64,000 nucleotides of DNA from Symbiodinium kawagutii (lineage: Eukaryota > Sar > Dinophyceae > Suessiales > Symbiodiniaceae), in contig VSDK01001162.1 in NCBI GenBank assembly GCA_009767595.1, positions 151,088-215,087 on the forward strand. Reading direction: 5' to 3'. A program made the position numbers and the translations under genes. Each line of letters opens with the position of its first letter. Within the stretch, counting starts at the first letter, position 1. Below, piece by piece: positions 36,924 through 48,100 of this stretch. The notes under the pieces are model-generated. The model searched no databases, had not been told where the DNA came from, and saw only the letters and a list, made by a program, of their open reading frames with translations.

Positions 36924-39900
36924 ACTGGTAAGTAGAATGATCCAACGGGTAACCTAGATCTTACCCACTTAATGATCATAGAGTTGATCATAGCGGATTC
37001 TTAGCCCTGGGTGATGGAGCCGCAGTTGGTAATGGGATTATTATTTAGCCGGTTGCGGCCATGTTTCAATTTAATCATTCTCTATGGTTCACCCCCTTCT
37101 GAAAAAGGGGGCAAAAACTTTTTCCAAGCGGATCGCCAAATTAGGGTCCGTCTATCCATCAATGTCTTCATCATTAATCATTGTTATTATTTCTATGCGG
37201 AAGCATTAGACGCACCTATATAAATAGACATATATGTACCTGGAGCCGGTTTGTCCTCTGTTTTGAGCAAAAGGCTTTGTTTTGTCATGTCCCCTGCGAT
37301 AAGGTTCAAAATACGGCCTTTTCCCAAAAATACGTCCTTTTCGCATTTGTGGCCAAGTTTGAAATTTTCTTTTGGGTTAGTAATTTTGGCTTTCTCTTGG
37401 CCCCTGAATTAGAAAACAAATCTTCACCACGGAGAAGAACACATATTTCACGCTTATTTGTGATTTTACGTTTACGTTGATGTGTTTCTGTGCTCCATTG
37501 GCATCAATCCGCAAAACACATCTGCATTTTTGAAAGAAATTGAATGGATGTGAAACGCGCATGACACCACACATTTTTTCTTGCGTTTTTTCAATTACAG
37601 GAAGTGTTTTGACCGAAATACCACCATGGATCACCATGAACACATTGTGCGCAAAATGATCAGGTGGAACTTGCACGCGTGACCTCATAGGCTACTTTGT
37701 TTCGCTATTTGCATTTGTCCTCCAACAAATGGTGGCGAGCCCCCATCATATGTCTTCAAAAAAAACAGTCTGTTTTTCCAAACGGTTCCCTCACATGCTG
37801 AGGATTCGAAACCAGTGGAAAAACGCCTACACAAATCACTTGGGATCCCGTGGGTCTGCAAATGCAAGTTGATGAAAGGCAGCTGATTACCAAACAAGAA
37901 TTCAGTTTCTGCACAGGTACAAACAACATACATTTGAAACAATGGAGACATTTTACGCAAGCAAACTAAACCCTAAGTACATCCGCTTCTAGCATTGCAC
38001 TGAAAAATCTAAACAAATGGAAACAAATGTTTGACGGCATTTGCATCGTTTATCACAGAATAGATCAGGCATACATTTTGTTTGAGAAACTTGTTCACCC
38101 CTGCAATGGCCAAAAACCATTTGATATGGGTAATACCGGTCCCTAGAAACCTAAACGCAACCGTTGACAATTTGCTGTTTTTGTTATTAAGTGATTACCA
38201 AGGAGCAGGAGTATTTATTGAGTTCATATTCCGTCATCGAATGTACGTTTTGCAAACCGCCTGGCAATGGTAAAAAAAATGCCAGCACTGGACATTGCCG
38301 GACCAGCTTGACCGATGAAATACAGATAGAATGTGCATGACTACCTTCGTAAAAATGCGCCTGCATTTGCCAAGAATCAAATCATACCCAGGTTATATGA
38401 ACCCTCTGTGTGAAGGCCGAAACCTGAACAAAAAATCTCAAAAATCCTGGAAAATCACATTTTCAAAATGCTGCCAAAGTACGGAAAAAATACGTATTTT
38501 CGTACGCATTTACGCCCTTTTACGCATAAAATACGCCCTTTGTACGGGTCAGGCCTTGAACGCCTAGGAATACGTATTAAGTACGTAAAAAATACGTAAA
38601 AAGTACGTATTCCCAAAATTCCGGAAAATATCTAAAATATGGTAGAATGTTCATAAAATGCTTGTATAAGCGGTGATGATGCTGTTTGGTTTTCCAAACC
38701 TGATGCCAATTTTGTTCAGCATGCAAGAAATAAAAAGTGGTCTACATGGACGAGCAAAATCAGCAGCTTACTGAATTAGGACTTGCCGATCCCAAAAGAA
38801 AGTTGTTTAGACAACAGAAGGTTTATAAATTTGTGGGTCAGAGATGCATGGAAGGCTATCATCCACCCATTATCAGAGTAGTGAAGAGTGAGCTCAGGTT
38901 TTATATAGACATTATCTTTGAATTGTAAGGTAAACAAACGATAGTTCCATCAACTATTGCAAAGAAAAAACAGATAGAATGATTTTAGCTTAAATATAGC
39001 CGCAGCTGTAGTGGTGTATAGTGTTCTGTTTGAACAACAGAAGCAAAATGGTTATCGATTGTCCACATGTGTTTGATGTCCATTGTTTTGGCAAAATTTG
39101 AAGGGAGAAATCGGTGGCGGAAAACAAAGACACACTTTAACCCACACTGTCATGGTTTGTGTCTTTGTATGGATTTGTTTCTTGATACCTTGGAATACTG
39201 CCACAATGACAAAACCAGGTTTGGTACCTAAATACAGGCTTTGTATCAGTCTTGCAAAGGAACATCATCCAACATATTGGGACTCCCTTTCTACATAACA
39301 TTTAGTCTTTGGCATGTGTTTGTTTCGTTCAAAACCGTTCTCCGAAAAACTAGTGCCATGCACGCTTGTTATTGTACTGTATTTGGTTGGACTATGAGCT
39401 ATGAACATCCGACCCACCAAAACTGCTAGAAACAATGCCAAACGTCCATCAGCCACCATTGGAGGATTGTCTTCCATCACTGCAACATCAAACAATTGCC
39501 CTTTTGGGTGGGTCTTTGTTTGCCAATGGCCGCCAAAAATAGAGCACTCAAAGAATGAAGACGTCCATGTCAACATCATCGGCAACGCAACTTTGGTGTC
39601 AAGTGTTTATGATATATCAGAAGCGGGGGCATTTTTCCCGACAAACGCCCTTCAAAAGGCCTTTGCAAGGATTCATCAACAAATACGTCGTTCAACAGCA
39701 AAGTCAAAACCATTCATTTCTGTGAAAAAGAATCTACCTCTACCACATATAATCAAAAATACGGCCTTTTGCAAAATACGGCCTTTTCCTCAAAAGGCAG
39801 TCTTTTAGACTCAAGGACGTATTTTGAAAAAGGCATCTAAAAAGAGAAGACATTTAGGTTCCAGGTAAATAATATCATGGTTGTCCACCAGTATCTCCTT
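36924..39900. other. Non-coding stretch with TACG-rich palindromic clusters
   Basis: AAAATACGGCCTTTT occurs near 37309, 39758 and 39770. The part at 38478-38610 is full of TACGTA, TACGCCCTTTT and AATACGTATT strings. Open frames here are AT-rich and unsupported. Confidence 0.6.
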
Positions 39901-39959
39901 AGATCTTCCCTTACCACCTTACCCATCGTCTACCTCTTTCCCGCACTGTGTACCAATCC

Positions 39960-40060
39960 TGACTGACATCCAGGTACGCCCCCGTGGCGCCAAACTGTCG
40001 CCACACCCCGGAGATCTCCAGATCGTAGCCCAGATACCACGATGCTCAGAAATCGCAGCA
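39960..40060. other. Exon-like island, strand uncertain
   Basis: The minus strand reads YDLEISGVWRQFGATGAYL. The plus strand reads RPRGAKLSPHPGDLQIVAQI and stops at a TAG near 40067. Both are plausible. Confidence 0.25.
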
Positions 40061-40761
40061 TGGTAGCGAGTTAATGAAAGCGCTGTTGTCAACAGGGGAT
40101 CAGCCAGAGGCTTGAGCAAGAACTGAAGCAGAACAGCAGCTGCTTGGTGTTGGCTGTGTTGAGGGCTTGCGTGTAGCGTTACAACCCGGCTCACTCCCAA
40201 TGAAAATGCATGTACGCAGTGGTACTCCCAAGTGATAAGTTGGGCAATAAGCTATTAACCGTAGTTCTATCTACCATAAACACTAGTTACTCTAGTTATA
40301 AACCAACTTAGCTGAGTATGGGTACCAGTCTGGAGTTGAAATAAATGGTATATATCAAAACATCGATGTAAACCACACATATCAAAACATGAATAAATGC
40401 GTGAATATAGATTTAAATATGAATCAATAAATATATTTATTATAATCATCCTGGAGTAGATAGAATACCCTAGCCCCTTATCCCCCAGGTTCATGAGATC
40501 ATCCCCGATTGGGGGAATTCATCTTCCATCTGCCATGCCCCTACTGAGTCCTGGGCTCATTTCTGCGCCTCCTCCGTTAAGCTCTGCAGCATACGACTCA
40601 CAGCCTGTGGTGCCAGTTGTGTTGTTTGAGGCTGGTGGGGTGGCCATCCATGCAGCGGCATCAAGAGACAAGCGCCCTTAGACTCCCCAAAAGATGGAGC
40701 ACATGTATTTATATTGTCCTCATTGACAAAAATGCCGCTGGAATTGCGGGCTTAATGCTAC

Positions 40762-40827
40762 ACTCTCTCTCTCGCTCTCTCTTCATCGCCATCCCGAAGG
40801 TCCAGCTATGCTGAGGGCGAGCTGTTG
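40762..40827 (-). mobile_element. 66-bp LINE-tail insertion with GA-rich 3' end
   Basis: The minus strand has GCTCGCC, the hairpin CAGC-ATA-GCTG, ACCTTCGGGATGGCGATG and then (GA)n instead of poly-A. It is flanked by a perfect 8-base duplication AATGCTAC (40754-40761 and 40828-40835). Confidence 0.75.
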
Positions 40828-40856
40828 AATGCTACTGTAAACCCTTGTATCTTCGG

Positions 40857-40990
40857 AAGGACAGGCCAAAGACCCAATGCGTGGAGGCCACTGGCCTGGA
40901 ACATGGGCTGAAACGGGGGACCCCATTGACACGGAGCAGCCTTATATTTTTGCAACGGCCAATGTATGGCTTTCCAGAGAAAACGCAATG
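40857..40990 (+). CDS. Possible exon, unidentified
   Basis: After TCTTCGGAAG the plus strand reads QAKDPMRGGHWPGTWAETG and DPIDTEQPYIFATANVWLS. The minus strand is open too, so strand is not certain. Confidence 0.35.
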
Positions 40991-41540
40991 TAATGGCCTA
41001 GTGCCTTTTAGTGGAAAACAGCATTTCTCTCTTTTGTTGCATCTATAACTTAGCTCAGCCGTCTTCATTTTGGTGGGCAAACATCTCAGCACCACCTCGA
41101 GTTGTCTATAGGACCCCTTTCTAACTATGAATCAGGCAATCTCTTTCTACTGGGACAGTCCGACAGTCTTTGAGTCAATCATTTTCTCTGCATAGCCACT
41201 TCGGCCACACCCAGTGCCTCGCTGGATACATCCTCCACGAGTGCTGCCTCAAGTCCGGACATGTGGTGTTGTTACTTTCGGCGCATTACTTGCTGCTCAG
41301 ACTTGGCTAGAAATGATACAGGTCGATACTGTCAATACCCGTGCGGGTGTGCAAAAGGAAAGCACGTGAAATACTGGTTCCGGCAAAACAGCGTCTGGCG
41401 CCTTTAAACCTATATATAATCTAATGAAATCTCAAACTAAAGGATGACGATGCAAAAAAATGCTGTAGAATATGGGTTGATTACATACGAATTATCCAAA
41501 CCAAACCAACCAAATTCTATTACAGTGGAACGCAAAAGAC

Positions 41541-41719
41541 TGGTTGGTGGTGTGAACCCCTCTGAAGAATATTTAGTCAAGGAGGGAAATGGCAAAACAA
41601 TCAGCCAAAAGAACATGTCTGGTTGGTGTTTTCAACCCCTATGAAACATTTTAGTCAACCAACCAGTTGTTACTATATAGATAACAAGGAAAATAACAAA
41701 TGGTTTCAAACCACCAACC
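41541..41719. mobile_element. Two family A elements in tandem (A6 partial, A7 complete)
   Basis: A7 (41620-41719) runs from TGGTTGGTGTTTTCAACCCC to GGTTTCAAACCACCAACCC, about 100 bases, with 16 of 19 terminal bases inverted-repeated. A6 starts at 41541 with TGGTTGGTGGTGTGAACCCC and breaks off before a second end. Confidence 0.75.
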
Positions 41720-41734
41720 CAATTTCTTGGGGAC

Positions 41735-41860
41735 AATCCCATGGCTGTGCCTGCACTTTGCTGCTGCGGCTGGTGCCCTCAAAGCGCTTGATACGAACCT
41801 GGCGACACGTGCCATGCCATAGCAGTAAACCACTGGTTTCGGTCACCTTGGTACCCCCAA
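41735..41860 (-). CDS. Possible exon, unidentified
   Basis: The minus strand reads KVTETSGLLLWHGTCRQV and RIKRFEGTSRSSKVQAQP. It lies beside family A copy A7. Splice limits are unclear. Confidence 0.3.
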
Positions 41861-42826
41861 ACATAGCGGCTGGTAGCCCCGGCCACATCCCAACCGTATA
41901 TCATGGGAACAATCTTTAGTGCAATGAACTTGGGACGTTAGCCATGTTTTTAGGTGCTTGCCTCTCGAACTGACGAAATCACAGTCAGTTCGTAGGAACC
42001 GCAACCAACCAAGGATCACTCACATTGAATCCTGGTTGGTCAAGATTGCTGTAGCTAGGTGCGCCAGCACGCAGGCCCAGGTTTATCTATCAACAACTGA
42101 GCAATGTCCAGCCATACTAATTGGTAGTGCTACCGACTGGTCAGATTAGCTCAGTTCCCATATGCATTGTAATCTTACCAGCAGCTCAGGATTAGTGCTG
42201 CACATTTGTAGGTCCTCAAAGTACCAAACAATCTTCAGTTTTTTCTTAACAAACAATCGTTTTCCTGTGTTCCTGAAAACCCCCAGCAATTAATCATGAA
42301 GCAACCGCTACCAAACCAGCTATGGGAACGCGCTTGGTTGGTTACTGGTTCCTATGGCGGCCATCAACACCTGATCCCCACGGGGCTTTGGCGGCTCTTG
42401 GGATCCCTGCAGATCTGTCAGCATGTACTTCCAAGTTCGAAGTTCTGTTCAGATATGCTCACATCAACAGCACAAATAACTACGCATGTAAATCATTGCC
42501 AACCAGTCCACCCGTCCAAATGTTGGCGGTTGATCTCCAGCTATCTCCAGCTCACCAACTAAACGAGCCTGAGGGGTCAGGGTCTTGGATGCCTCAGCTG
42601 AAGCTGGAACAGCGATGACGGCCGCATGTGGTGGCAACAAGGCTTAGATGTTGAAACCTGCTCAAATCAAGTTGTAGCTTTTGAGTGACATCATTTGGGA
42701 GCAAATGACCAATGCGTGATCCCTATCTATCGGGTGTTTTCTTCGAATTCCATGCCTGCAGGGGTAGGTCTTCTTCTGTCAATGTGAAGAATCTCCAGCC
42801 CCTTGGCAACACAGTACCCAAAGTAG

Positions 42827-42829
<3 letters not shown>

Positions 42830-42878
<49 letters not shown>

Positions 42879-42880
42879 CC
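42830..42880. repeat. (GCAA)n microsatellite, about 12 units
   Basis: Uninterrupted AAGCAAGC repeat. Confidence 0.95.
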
Positions 42881-43044
42881 TCCGACTATTCAAAAAGTTG
42901 ACTACAGTAAGAAAACAAACTCCCACTGCTGATCGTGCCCAACCCAAAGTCAAACTGCTGATGATCAAAGTATATCAAAGTCACACGGGCAATGAACAAA
43001 TTCCATCAAATTCCTGCTCATGATGGGTTTCTCCATCCCAACTC

Positions 43045-43150
43045 CTGCTGGACATCTTCCAGCGGTGGCAACTTTTCTGCATGCGCATCCGCTGGATCCA
43101 AGTTCTGTAGGCTCAGTGGGTCGGATCCGAAGCCACTGGTGGGACATGGC
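43045..43150 (-). CDS. Possible exon, unidentified
   Basis: After CATGTCCCACCAG the minus strand reads GFGSDPLSLQNLDPADAH and AEKLPPLEDVQQELG. Acidic and coding in style. A second frame of the same strand is open as well. Confidence 0.35.
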
Positions 43151-43705
43151 TCCGCTCACATGGCCAGGTTGAGCAGCGTGGCCTGAAACGCCAAGCGCAG
43201 CTACCCCTGGGACCAGCATCGGAAACAACTATTGCAACCTCTGCCAGGCCCTTGAAAGGTTGTATGGTGCCATAGTAATGCACATTTTAAACACAAGCAT
43301 ACTGTAATTGATGTCTTCCTTGAAGAGAAAGATATGAAAAATCCGAGGTTCCATCGTGTTGCCAGGATTTCAACCAGTGAATTTGAGCGGACTCTGGAGC
43401 TCAAGTCTGCTACCCAACTGAGTTCAATTGCGTGAGCCGTAGCTACTGTAGCGATTCCATGTGATTATTTGCCTGTTCAAATGCTACCAAATGATAATAC
43501 AGATTAATACAATATAATCATGTACCTGTATAATCCATTAAATTCACCGGCTCCTAACAGTCGGCTGGCGTTGGAGGCCCTCCACCCCCGGCCATCTCCT
43601 AGCCATGACCAGCTACTGGGCACCTTGGTTTCGATCACCCAGCCACTACCTGGGGTGTCCAGTCCAGCTGCTACTCAGCCAAGGCTCAGTAGCAAGGAGC
43701 AGGAA

Positions 43706-43715
43706 NNNNNNNNNN
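43706..43715. other. Assembly gap (10 N)
   Basis: Ten N bases flanked on both sides by AGGAA. The gap size is probably nominal. Confidence 0.99.
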
Positions 43716-45114
43716 AGGAATGCCATGAAGTCCCAAGTCTTAGCCTCAGTAGCCACTTTGAACAAATGTTAAGCAAAAGAAATCAAGACAGATACATCTA
43801 TATAACTATATATATGCATCTATATATAGCATTCAATGGCTTTTGACATGAGGAATCAAGAAAACATGCGGATAACTAGCAATAGCCATTTTTTACATAG
43901 TATGCTGGTTGAGGGGTAACGACGAATGGTAAATAGGGGGACGCAGTAACCGTACTCCAAAGTACCAAGTCATTGGTACTTCTACTGGGATTTCTCATCC
44001 TCCATGATGAGCAATGATTGTGATTTCCCAGAAGCAAGTCAGTAGAACCTGTATGAACCGCTGATCCACCCAGCCTTTTGAAAACTGCTTGAGCACCCTC
44101 TGCAGCATTTTGATCCGGCAACATAAGTATTGCTTCATTCGGCTTCAGGACGAAGAGACTTCACTCGCTTCTTAAGAATCTTGGAGCTTCACCAAGCCAA
44201 TGATGCAGGACTCCATCTCGACACTCCCACAACCAGCAACCCAAACCAATCGGTATGAATGAGTTCAGGGACTTGTGCGACCACACCAAAATGGGGCGAA
44301 AAAACATGACATGTGACATGTTTGTCGGTAATGCACAAGCACCTCTACCCAGCCACACGTCTTTTGGGGCTGGGCTTGCTGGTGTAGCTCTACAAGGTTG
44401 GGCCCTTCTCGCTTGCACAAAGCACTCAGACTAATCATTTGAACATTCAATCAGCTCTGTTGTGATTCAACATGACAAGGCCATCAACCACTAACATCAA
44501 GACTGTTGAAATTGAAAATTACCAACCTTAATCCACTTAATAATCAACGACTAATATCTCCTCATGAACCTGTGTAGCTATCCTATGAGCGACTTGGTGA
44601 CTGGCGGCCCAATGTGGTCCCTGTCGCAGCCACGCGACGCCATTCCTCGTGGCCCAGGATGGGCTTGGGAAGACCATGAGGTCCATCTCGGATCCTTGGC
44701 AACGAAGTTTGCTACAATTCTTACTGAAGGATCTGAGGGATTGAGGCTTGCTAATGACTAGTATATACATCAGCCCACTGGTGGGAGTACCCTCCTAGCT
44801 GGCAGATTTGCCAATATACTTCCGTCTCAAAACTCTTGTGGCTTGGGATGGGTACCCACGCTTTCTGGATGGCATCTGTACAGTTGGACCGTGCAATTGG
44901 GCTCTCGGCTACCTGCTGGCACGTCTTCCCCAGCAAACCTTTGTCCAATTCCCTTCAACCATTTGGCTACCAACACTCCGGGCAGGTCCAAATCGCACCC
45001 CCGTCAAAGGGAAGATATTTCCCGATACCATTTGCTCCAAATCGCTCCCTGTTGCCGTGGTGAATGTCTGGCTCAGGACCGACGTCACAACCGAGCATCC
45101 TTTGCCAGCGAGAC

Positions 45115-45176
45115 CTGCGCCAGTACGAAGCACCAAGTAGCCTTGGTCGCAGGCCCCGGAGTGTCGTCCGGAAGCT
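45115..45176 (-). CDS. YLVLRTG exon of the secreted-protein gene
   Basis: It encodes ASGRHSGACDQGYLVLRTGA up to donor GGCGCAG|GTCTCGC. The Y-V/L-V-L-R-T-G motif is the expected C-terminal signature. Another open frame on the same strand (LLNLPGLHCLLWEELPDD) overlaps it. Confidence 0.45.
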
Positions 45177-48100
45177 CTTCCCAAAGGAGGCAGTGCAACC
45201 CAGGAAGGTTCAGCAAAGCCATCTGCTTCCAACTGCTCATGGATTTACCGAAATGTACAGCTGGATGAGCAAACAAATATAAATGCAGTATGTATGCATG
45301 TATGATATTGTATGATCACGTATGTTTCTGATTGTTTCTGCATGCGCACAAAAATATTCTGCATTTGAATAGCTACAAACATGTTCAAACGCCAAAGCAA
45401 AAGCCACAGGCGCTCAAGTCAAAGACCGGTCGACAAAGATTCACGAAATAAGTTACGGCAGTTGCCATATCTCACCAGGCAGTTTCTCAAAATGTTAAGC
45501 ACCTTGGCCTTGGGATGGCAACCATTTATACAAATATAAAAACAAAAAATGCATATAAGATCCCATAAGTATGCAAGTACACTTAATATCCTTATCTGCT
45601 ATAATTTGTTGAATTCTCGGTTGCCAAAGTCATGAAACAATATGAAACAATCATCACTTAATGATCATGAATCAAGCATCACTATTGAGTTCGCCAGCAT
45701 CAAGGGGACCACCAGCTGCTAGGTGCAAAACCGTTACGGTTCAGCCAAGCGTCTCTCACCCTGCTGAGCTCGCAAAGGGCTCCGGATCTTGGAATTCGCG
45801 GAGCCGTCACTCAGAACCACCTGAGCCAAGCAGGAGCCTACCAATGAGCCTGTGGAGAACAAAAGCATCACAGGTGTCCAAGCATGTTGGAAGAATCCGA
45901 AGAAAATACTTATTGGGATGTTTTGGGATGTCATTGCTTTTGTGGGTTGAACATGTGGGAAAACTGCAAGAAGTTGGAAGATAAGAAAACATTGGAAAAA
46001 GTACCTTAGCTGGGTGGTCATGAGAAAAGAAAACGGTGCAAATTGCAAAGCTATTCCGGAAAGCTCGCTTCATCTGTGAAAGCATGCTCGGACAACAAAC
46101 TGTCCAGCTCTATTGAAGTCAAATCATTGGAGATTCTGCTGGTGGCTTATTAAGAGTTGGACCGCCATCGATGCTACAAGCTCTAACAATGGGAACTCTC
46201 ACCACCAGGACAAGAGCCTACTTGAATTTCTCACCAACGCTTCAATATGGTTTCAGGGCAAGGGGATAGCAATTGATAACCTTGCAAATATCTTCGTTAT
46301 TGTGCTCATGATGCATTCACGTATCGACGTGTTTGCCGGTTTTCATATGATCGCACATGCGTCCATAGTCATGGCATGTCATGGCAAAAGTCCGACCCAC
46401 AAGAGTCACAGGATCCATGACATATGCGTTGCCCTGCCTGGTAGTTGCCATCGGCCACACCGAAAGCAGTGCCAAAGGGCATTACACGGTAGGAGTGCTG
46501 ACCTCACTCATCACATGCAGCATATATGATGGTGTGGATAGTCATGGCGGTGCGACCGCGTTCAACCAGGAAGCTGTACCCATTGATGGGCGGGGGTCGA
46601 AGTTTTCATTAACGAAACTCAACCCATATCATCACTACCATTGGGTGGCTCCTGCTAGCTCTTGTCTAAGAACGGTACCCGGGTGAAACTGACTCCATCG
46701 CTCCGCCAGTTAAAAGGATATGATATAGTATGTATAGCATTGTATACCCCTGGATACTCCCAGCCACCAACCAGAATGGACCTTGCATATGTTCCAGCCC
46801 CAGAGTCTGCGGCCCCCCCAAATAAAGTGACCACCTGGCACCGCACCTTCAGCCACTTCGTCTCCTGCTTCACAACGGCCACGGGGCTGCAGAAAACAAC
46901 TTGGGCATGACCACAAAACCCATCCAAATTGGATGTTGAAATTGGGATCCATGGCCGATGGAATTGAAATACTCAACATGGCTCATGAATGAATGAAGAG
47001 CTGGTGTCTGAAGGATACCTGCCCCAAAGCCACTAAAACGCTGGGCCAGTCATTCTCATACTCAAGGGGCCAGCACAAACAAAGACCCCCTTCTACAACC
47101 TGGACCTGAAGACAAACTATAAATAGCCCAGTGATCAGAACCAGCCAAGCAGCCATGGGAACCATGAGTTGAAACTCATAACTGACCACCGCCGCTTCCC
47201 CCAGCCTGAGGCGTTCACCAAGAGTAAGGCAGCTTTGGCTTTGCCGACGTAGGTGTCCATTACGGCCACCCGGGCGTTCCTGTCGTGGCGCATGGTCTGG
47301 AAGTGCCAGGTCAAGGGATGGTCGTTCCGATGTCTTGGAGCTATCTCCGACTATGGCCCAGGTTGACGGATTGCCCAGGCAACCGGGAGGGTACCCTCTA
47401 GCTAGTGGCATTCCACCGAAAATCGTCGTGAACCTGTGCGTTTCCTGCCAAAAATCACCTTCTAGCCATGCCTGCCATGATTCCCGGCCTTGCCGTTGCA
47501 AAGAGATGAGATTGGAAGGCGACGGCATCGGTTCCTCGACACAAGTGTAGCCCCAAGCTACAAACAGAAGTGATGCCCCATAGTCATCAACAACTATGTT
47601 CAAAGGAAACATTTTCGCGAGGCTAATGGTAAAACTAGGTGTTGTTTGTTATATTTCATGTAGCTCCACACTAATTAGTGCCATCTAGTGCCTCTTGATT
47701 TTGGTGTCATGGGCCACTTTCCATGTGATTGAATCACTGGTTTCGCCCCCTGGAGAGGGCAGCTGCACACTGAAATTGAATGAAATTGACACAAAAAATG
47801 CAAGGCTTGGGGCCTGAGCTAGCCGGACACCCAGCCCACATCCCGTCCGCCCCAGACAATAACCCCCTCTAAATTGAAGGGCAAGTAAGGCCTACCGGCA
47901 GGAATTTGACCAATGGGTTCAGGTTGTGGCAGCCCAGGCAATCTGCTTACAACAGTACCCATTGGTATGCAGGTGGAACAGCTTCCCGTCCCAACACATG
48001 CTGGTAGCAAAGATCACTGGAATCACTTGACTATCAACAATGGTTGTTCAAACTCAAAAATCTAAAAATCAAACCATTCCATTGCTGGAGATAATAGTGA

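Noticed and set aside
42138..42160. GGTCAGATTAGCTCAGTT, similar to a tRNA 5' end and A box
   Set aside because: No B box, no matching acceptor stem and no cloverleaf follow within 80 bases.
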